Shown piece after piece: positions 61,630 through 64,000 of a stretch of DNA of 64,000 nt (position 1 is its first letter; every line of letters starts with the position of its first letter). Position numbers and translations under genes: made by a program. This DNA comes from Pyropia yezoensis. Lineage: Eukaryota; Rhodophyta; Bangiophyceae; Bangiales; Bangiaceae. The notes beneath the pieces were generated by a model, which had not been told where the DNA came from, made no database searches, and worked only from the letters and a program-made list of their open reading frames with translations. Where the stretch lies: contig CM020620.1 in assembly GCA_009829735.1 (NCBI GenBank), positions 18,620,354 to 18,684,353 on the forward strand, in the 5' to 3' direction.

Positions 61630-63572
61630 TCGTTTCCCGCCGACTTGGCGTCCGAATCTGAGGGCGAAGGGGACGACGACGAGTCCGAGGACGACGTGTC
61701 CGCCCCCTCCGTCGAGGGTGTGGCGACCGCCACCACTGGTCGAGACCCACCCTCGCGGCGTGAACGCACTTCGTTCGTAGCCGACTTCTTACTCGCATTC
61801 CTAACAAGCTGTTGGATGCGTTTACTCAACTTGGGGCAATCATATGCCCAGTGACCATCGGAGTTGCAGTTCCAACACCGATGATCAGTTCCCGGAGGGG
61901 TCTTCCTAACTGGGGAAGACGACGAGGTACCTTGGGAAGTTCCCACGGCAGCTACCACCCTCTCCTTGCGGATTCGGCGTGCCTCTCGCAACTCTCTGGC
62001 CTGGCGCGCCTCTTCCCGTTCCTTGGCCAACTCGGCCTGACGCTCCTGGCGTTGTTCCTCCCGCAACTTGCGGTAGGCCTCGCCTCTGCGGTAGGCGAAC
62101 CTAGCCAACTCGGCCAGGGTCGCCCGGGCAGTGTTATGCTCCCGGGTCTCCATCCGGACTGACCAGTGGAGTCCTTCCACAAACCGACTCTTCACCACAG
62201 CTTGTGGATGAAGAAACCCACAAAGATTGTTGAGCTTACGGACTCGCTCCGCAAAGGACAACTCGTCCTCCGCCTCTTCCTGATGGGCTTGCGTAAACTC
62301 CTCGACTTGAGAAGCCAACGCCGCTTCATCAACCATGGCCCTCAACAACCAGTTGACGAGCTCCAAATAGGACGTCACCTCCCCAGCGCCTCCACTTGAG
62401 GAGCTGGGCATGACGGACATAAGTTCTGTCCGCAGGTCTCCCTTCGTAAACTCCTGTAGCATGTAAAAAGCCATGCCTTCACTTATGGCATTGTCGTCAC
62501 AGGCTTTTGTGAAACGACGTAGGAACTCAAAGACACGGAGGGGGGGAGTTCCATCCCACTCCGCTTTGTGCCCAAAAGAGTGAAGTGCATTCTTCTTGGC
62601 ACGGCCCATGGCTCGGGCCTGGTCAGGACCATACGCCACCGACTTGTTGTGGAGGGCGTAGGTCTCACAGTCAAAGATCCGCTGGTAGACCGGGTTGGCT
62701 ACCTGAATCTTGGGCGGCACCTCACGTTGAGGGAACAGCCGCTGTGGCACTGGGGTAAGTCCACCCTCAGTGCCTGTAGTCTGGTACGGCGAGCTTGGTG
62801 TAGCCGCCGGCGTTTCCGAGGGGAACTCCCCCGTGAAGGGCGTACGCCCCACCGCGTATGGTGTGGCTCCCTCGTTGGGAGTCACAGGTGTCGCCCCCAG
62901 TTCGGGGCGACCCGAGATAGGCGTGGGGAGGGATTCCCCCTGCGCCTGTGGGCTCGAAAGCCCCAATCCGGTCTGGACATTCAGGCCATCTGGCAAACTC
63001 GCTACAATCTGATTCAGAATAGTATTCGTCATCGTGACCACCAGGTCCGGCAAAGTCTGCCGCAACACATTGGTCGCCTCCCGACGGACAGTTTCCGCGA
63101 GGAGTGGATTGACGACTCCAGTTGAGTCTCGGTCCGCCTCCGGGAGTCCACCTGAGGGGTAACCACGTTCCTCAGGGGTCTCAACCGGGGGCATGGGCGC
63201 GAGCCCATCGCCGACCAACGGAGGTCCGCCGTCCTCCGAAAGCCTAGTTGGCGATGGCTCCATGCCAAAGTTGGCTCCAACCCGAGTGGAACTCGCGGGG
63301 ACAGTCCTCACCCCTTGGGACGTTCCCGTTGAGTATACCACGCGGTGGCCAGACTTCGGCCCACCCACGTCAGAAGTGTCACCCGAGTGAACTCCCGACT
63401 GAGTCGGGGTGGCCTGTTGCCCGCCCGCACTTCCAGTCCTGCTGGCTTGAGGGACCTCTAGTCCCTCTGCGACCCCAGGTAAACCCACCTGTGTCTCACC
63501 AGTATTCAAAGGCACTGAAGTACGTGCGTCACCCGTGTACTCCCCGGACGACGGGGGGTCCGAGCTAGCCAT
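61626..63572 (-). CDS. gag: Element B gag
   Basis: First ATG at 63572 (MASSDPPSSGEYTGDA), stop TGA 61628-61626, 648 residues. The N-terminal half is Pro/Gly/Thr-rich. The capsid-like region follows, with KAEWDGTPPLRVFEFLRRF, EGMAFYMLQEFTKGDLR and ELVNWLLRAM. Next is an Arg/Glu-rich coiled coil (EEQRQERQAELAKEREEARQ). A CCHC zinc knuckle, CWNCNSDGHWAYDC (C-x2-C-x4-H-x4-C), marks the nucleocapsid part, and an acidic/Ser tail ends the protein. Gag forms the virus-like particle that packages the element RNA. The last four bases overlap the pol start. Confidence 0.95.
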   Translation of the reverse strand: MASSDPPSSGEYTGDARTSVPLNTGETQVGLPGVAEGLEVPQASRTGSAGGQQATPTQSGVHSGDTSDVGGPKSGHRVVYSTGTSQGVRTVPASSTRVGANFGMEPSPTRLSEDGGPPLVGDGLAPMPPVETPEERGYPSGGLPEADRDSTGVVNPLLAETVRREATNVLRQTLPDLVVTMTNTILNQIVASLPDGLNVQTGLGLSSPQAQGESLPTPISGRPELGATPVTPNEGATPYAVGRTPFTGEFPSETPAATPSSPYQTTGTEGGLTPVPQRLFPQREVPPKIQVANPVYQRIFDCETYALHNKSVAYGPDQARAMGRAKKNALHSFGHKAEWDGTPPLRVFEFLRRFTKACDDNAISEGMAFYMLQEFTKGDLRTELMSVMPSSSSGGAGEVTSYLELVNWLLRAMVDEAALASQVEEFTQAHQEEAEDELSFAERVRKLNNLCGFLHPQAVVKSRFVEGLHWSVRMETREHNTARATLAELARFAYRRGEAYRKLREEQRQERQAELAKEREEARQARELREARRIRKERVVAAVGTSQGTSSSSPVRKTPPGTDHRCWNCNSDGHWAYDCPKLSKRIQQLVRNASKKSATNEVRSRREGGSRPVVAVATPSTEGADTSSSDSSSSPSPSDSDAKSAGNE

Positions 63573-63671
63573 GTTGGCTAACGATCCGTATGACACGGTC
63601 CAAGTCCACCGTTCCTCTGAGACAGAGGGCCCCCTACACCCGGGTGCACCCGGAGGTAAAGTTTACCTCTG

Positions 63672-63689
63672 TCCCCTGCTGCTCCACCA
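63672..63689 (-). other. Primer-binding site of element B
   Basis: Two bases inside the 5' LTR, the minus strand reads TGGTGGAGCAGCAGGGGA. It begins with the TGG expected to pair with the CCA end of a tRNA primer. The same block is conserved in the fragment at 46911-47258. The tRNA identity was not determined; it is not the initiator-Met type. Confidence 0.75.
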
Positions 63690-63691
63690 AA

Positions 63692-64000
63692 TGTGGCAAA
63701 AACCACTCGCACACACAGTACCCAAGTTGGGGCGGTGTGCGAGGGCTGCCTCCCGTGTCGGGGGAACCGGAAGAAGTGCAAGTCGCACACACTCTATCCC
63801 TGTTGTGGGGCAATCCCCCCACGGACAAACAAGAAGATGGTGTGTGGTCCAACAGTTTCTTGGTCGGGACGGGGACGCAGGGCCAAGCCCCGCTGTCCCT
63901 CCCCTTATCCCCCCAGGGTCCACTCAGAATCTCGCCACTCAGAATCTCCCACCCCAGCACCTGCCCACCGGGCCACACGAAAATTCAAGACGATAAATGC
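63692..64000 (-). repeat. 5' LTR of element B (first 309 of an expected 468 bp)
   Basis: Repeats 54781-55089 without a visible difference. The window ends inside it; the LTR should end near position 64,159. Confidence 0.95.

Larger units (their letters stand above)
54781..64000 (-). mobile_element. Element B: complete Ty3/gypsy chromovirus nested in element A
   Basis: In element order from the right: 5' LTR (63692 to beyond 64000), PBS, gag, overlapping pol, antisense ORF, PPT, 3' LTR (55248-54781). LTRs start TGTGGCA and end TGCCACA, perfect 7-bp inverted repeats. The 309 bp of the right LTR that can be seen match the left LTR base for base by eye. All ORFs are unbroken. Together this points to a very recent insertion that may still be mobile. 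The insertion point is inside the RT of element A. Confidence 0.95.

Overview
The window is nuclear DNA from a eukaryote, most likely a photosynthetic alga. The genes are very GC-rich and mostly intronless. Products include nuclear, peroxisomal, nucleolar and ER proteins, plus a DnaJ-type zinc-finger protein with a transit-peptide-like leader. Low intron density, long G/C homopolymers and a mannanase-like GH113 enzyme would suit a bangiophyte red alga (Porphyra/Pyropia type). That placement is an inference from gene style, not a proof.

Bases 1-33.2 kb hold a compact set of housekeeping genes: the C-terminus of SPT5 (+), a nu-class/URE2-like glutathione transferase with two introns (-), the RING peroxin PEX10 (+), the U3 snoRNP protein IMP4 (-), a PhnP-like metallo-beta-lactamase-fold hydrolase (+), part of an unidentified membrane protein (+), a kynurenine-3-monooxygenase-like flavoprotein (+), the DnaJ-type zinc-finger protein (+), a protein-disulfide-isomerase-like membrane protein (-), tubulin-binding cofactor A (-), an ATRX/ARIP4-like SNF2 ATPase (+) and a GH113-like glycoside hydrolase with a cystine-knot-like module (-). 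Five of these change reading frame close to a C or G homopolymer. That suggests homopolymer length errors, or in one case possibly an unrecognised intron.

Bases 33.2-40.5 kb form a low-complexity desert of homopolymers, microsatellites and minisatellites with no recognisable gene. Bases 40.5-48.8 kb have lower GC and look like a graveyard of mobile DNA: a helix-turn-helix transposase fragment opposite a two-exon cysteine-rich gene, a gag/PBS/LTR fragment, and a decayed Tc1/mariner-like transposase.

Bases 48.8-64.0 kb are two nested Ty3/gypsy chromoviruses, both reading on the minus strand. Element B (54,781 to beyond the right edge) is complete as far as visible: 468-bp LTRs with perfect 7-bp terminal inverted repeats, PBS, gag with a zinc knuckle, a single PR-RT-RH-IN-chromodomain pol and a PPT. 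Its two LTRs are identical by eye over the 309 bp that can be compared. It inserted into the reverse-transcriptase region of element A.

The most notable discovery is that both elements carry a long extra ORF on the opposite strand between pol and the 3' LTR (788 aa in A, 647 aa in B). By eye the two antisense proteins share a core (FGSV, then V-x-R-x-G-x-L-x-HLP, then H-x4-W) with nearly identical spacing, so this looks like a conserved, undescribed antisense gene rather than chance. Both elements are also studded with short perfect palindromes, and element A has a 24-bp hairpin array between its convergent genes.
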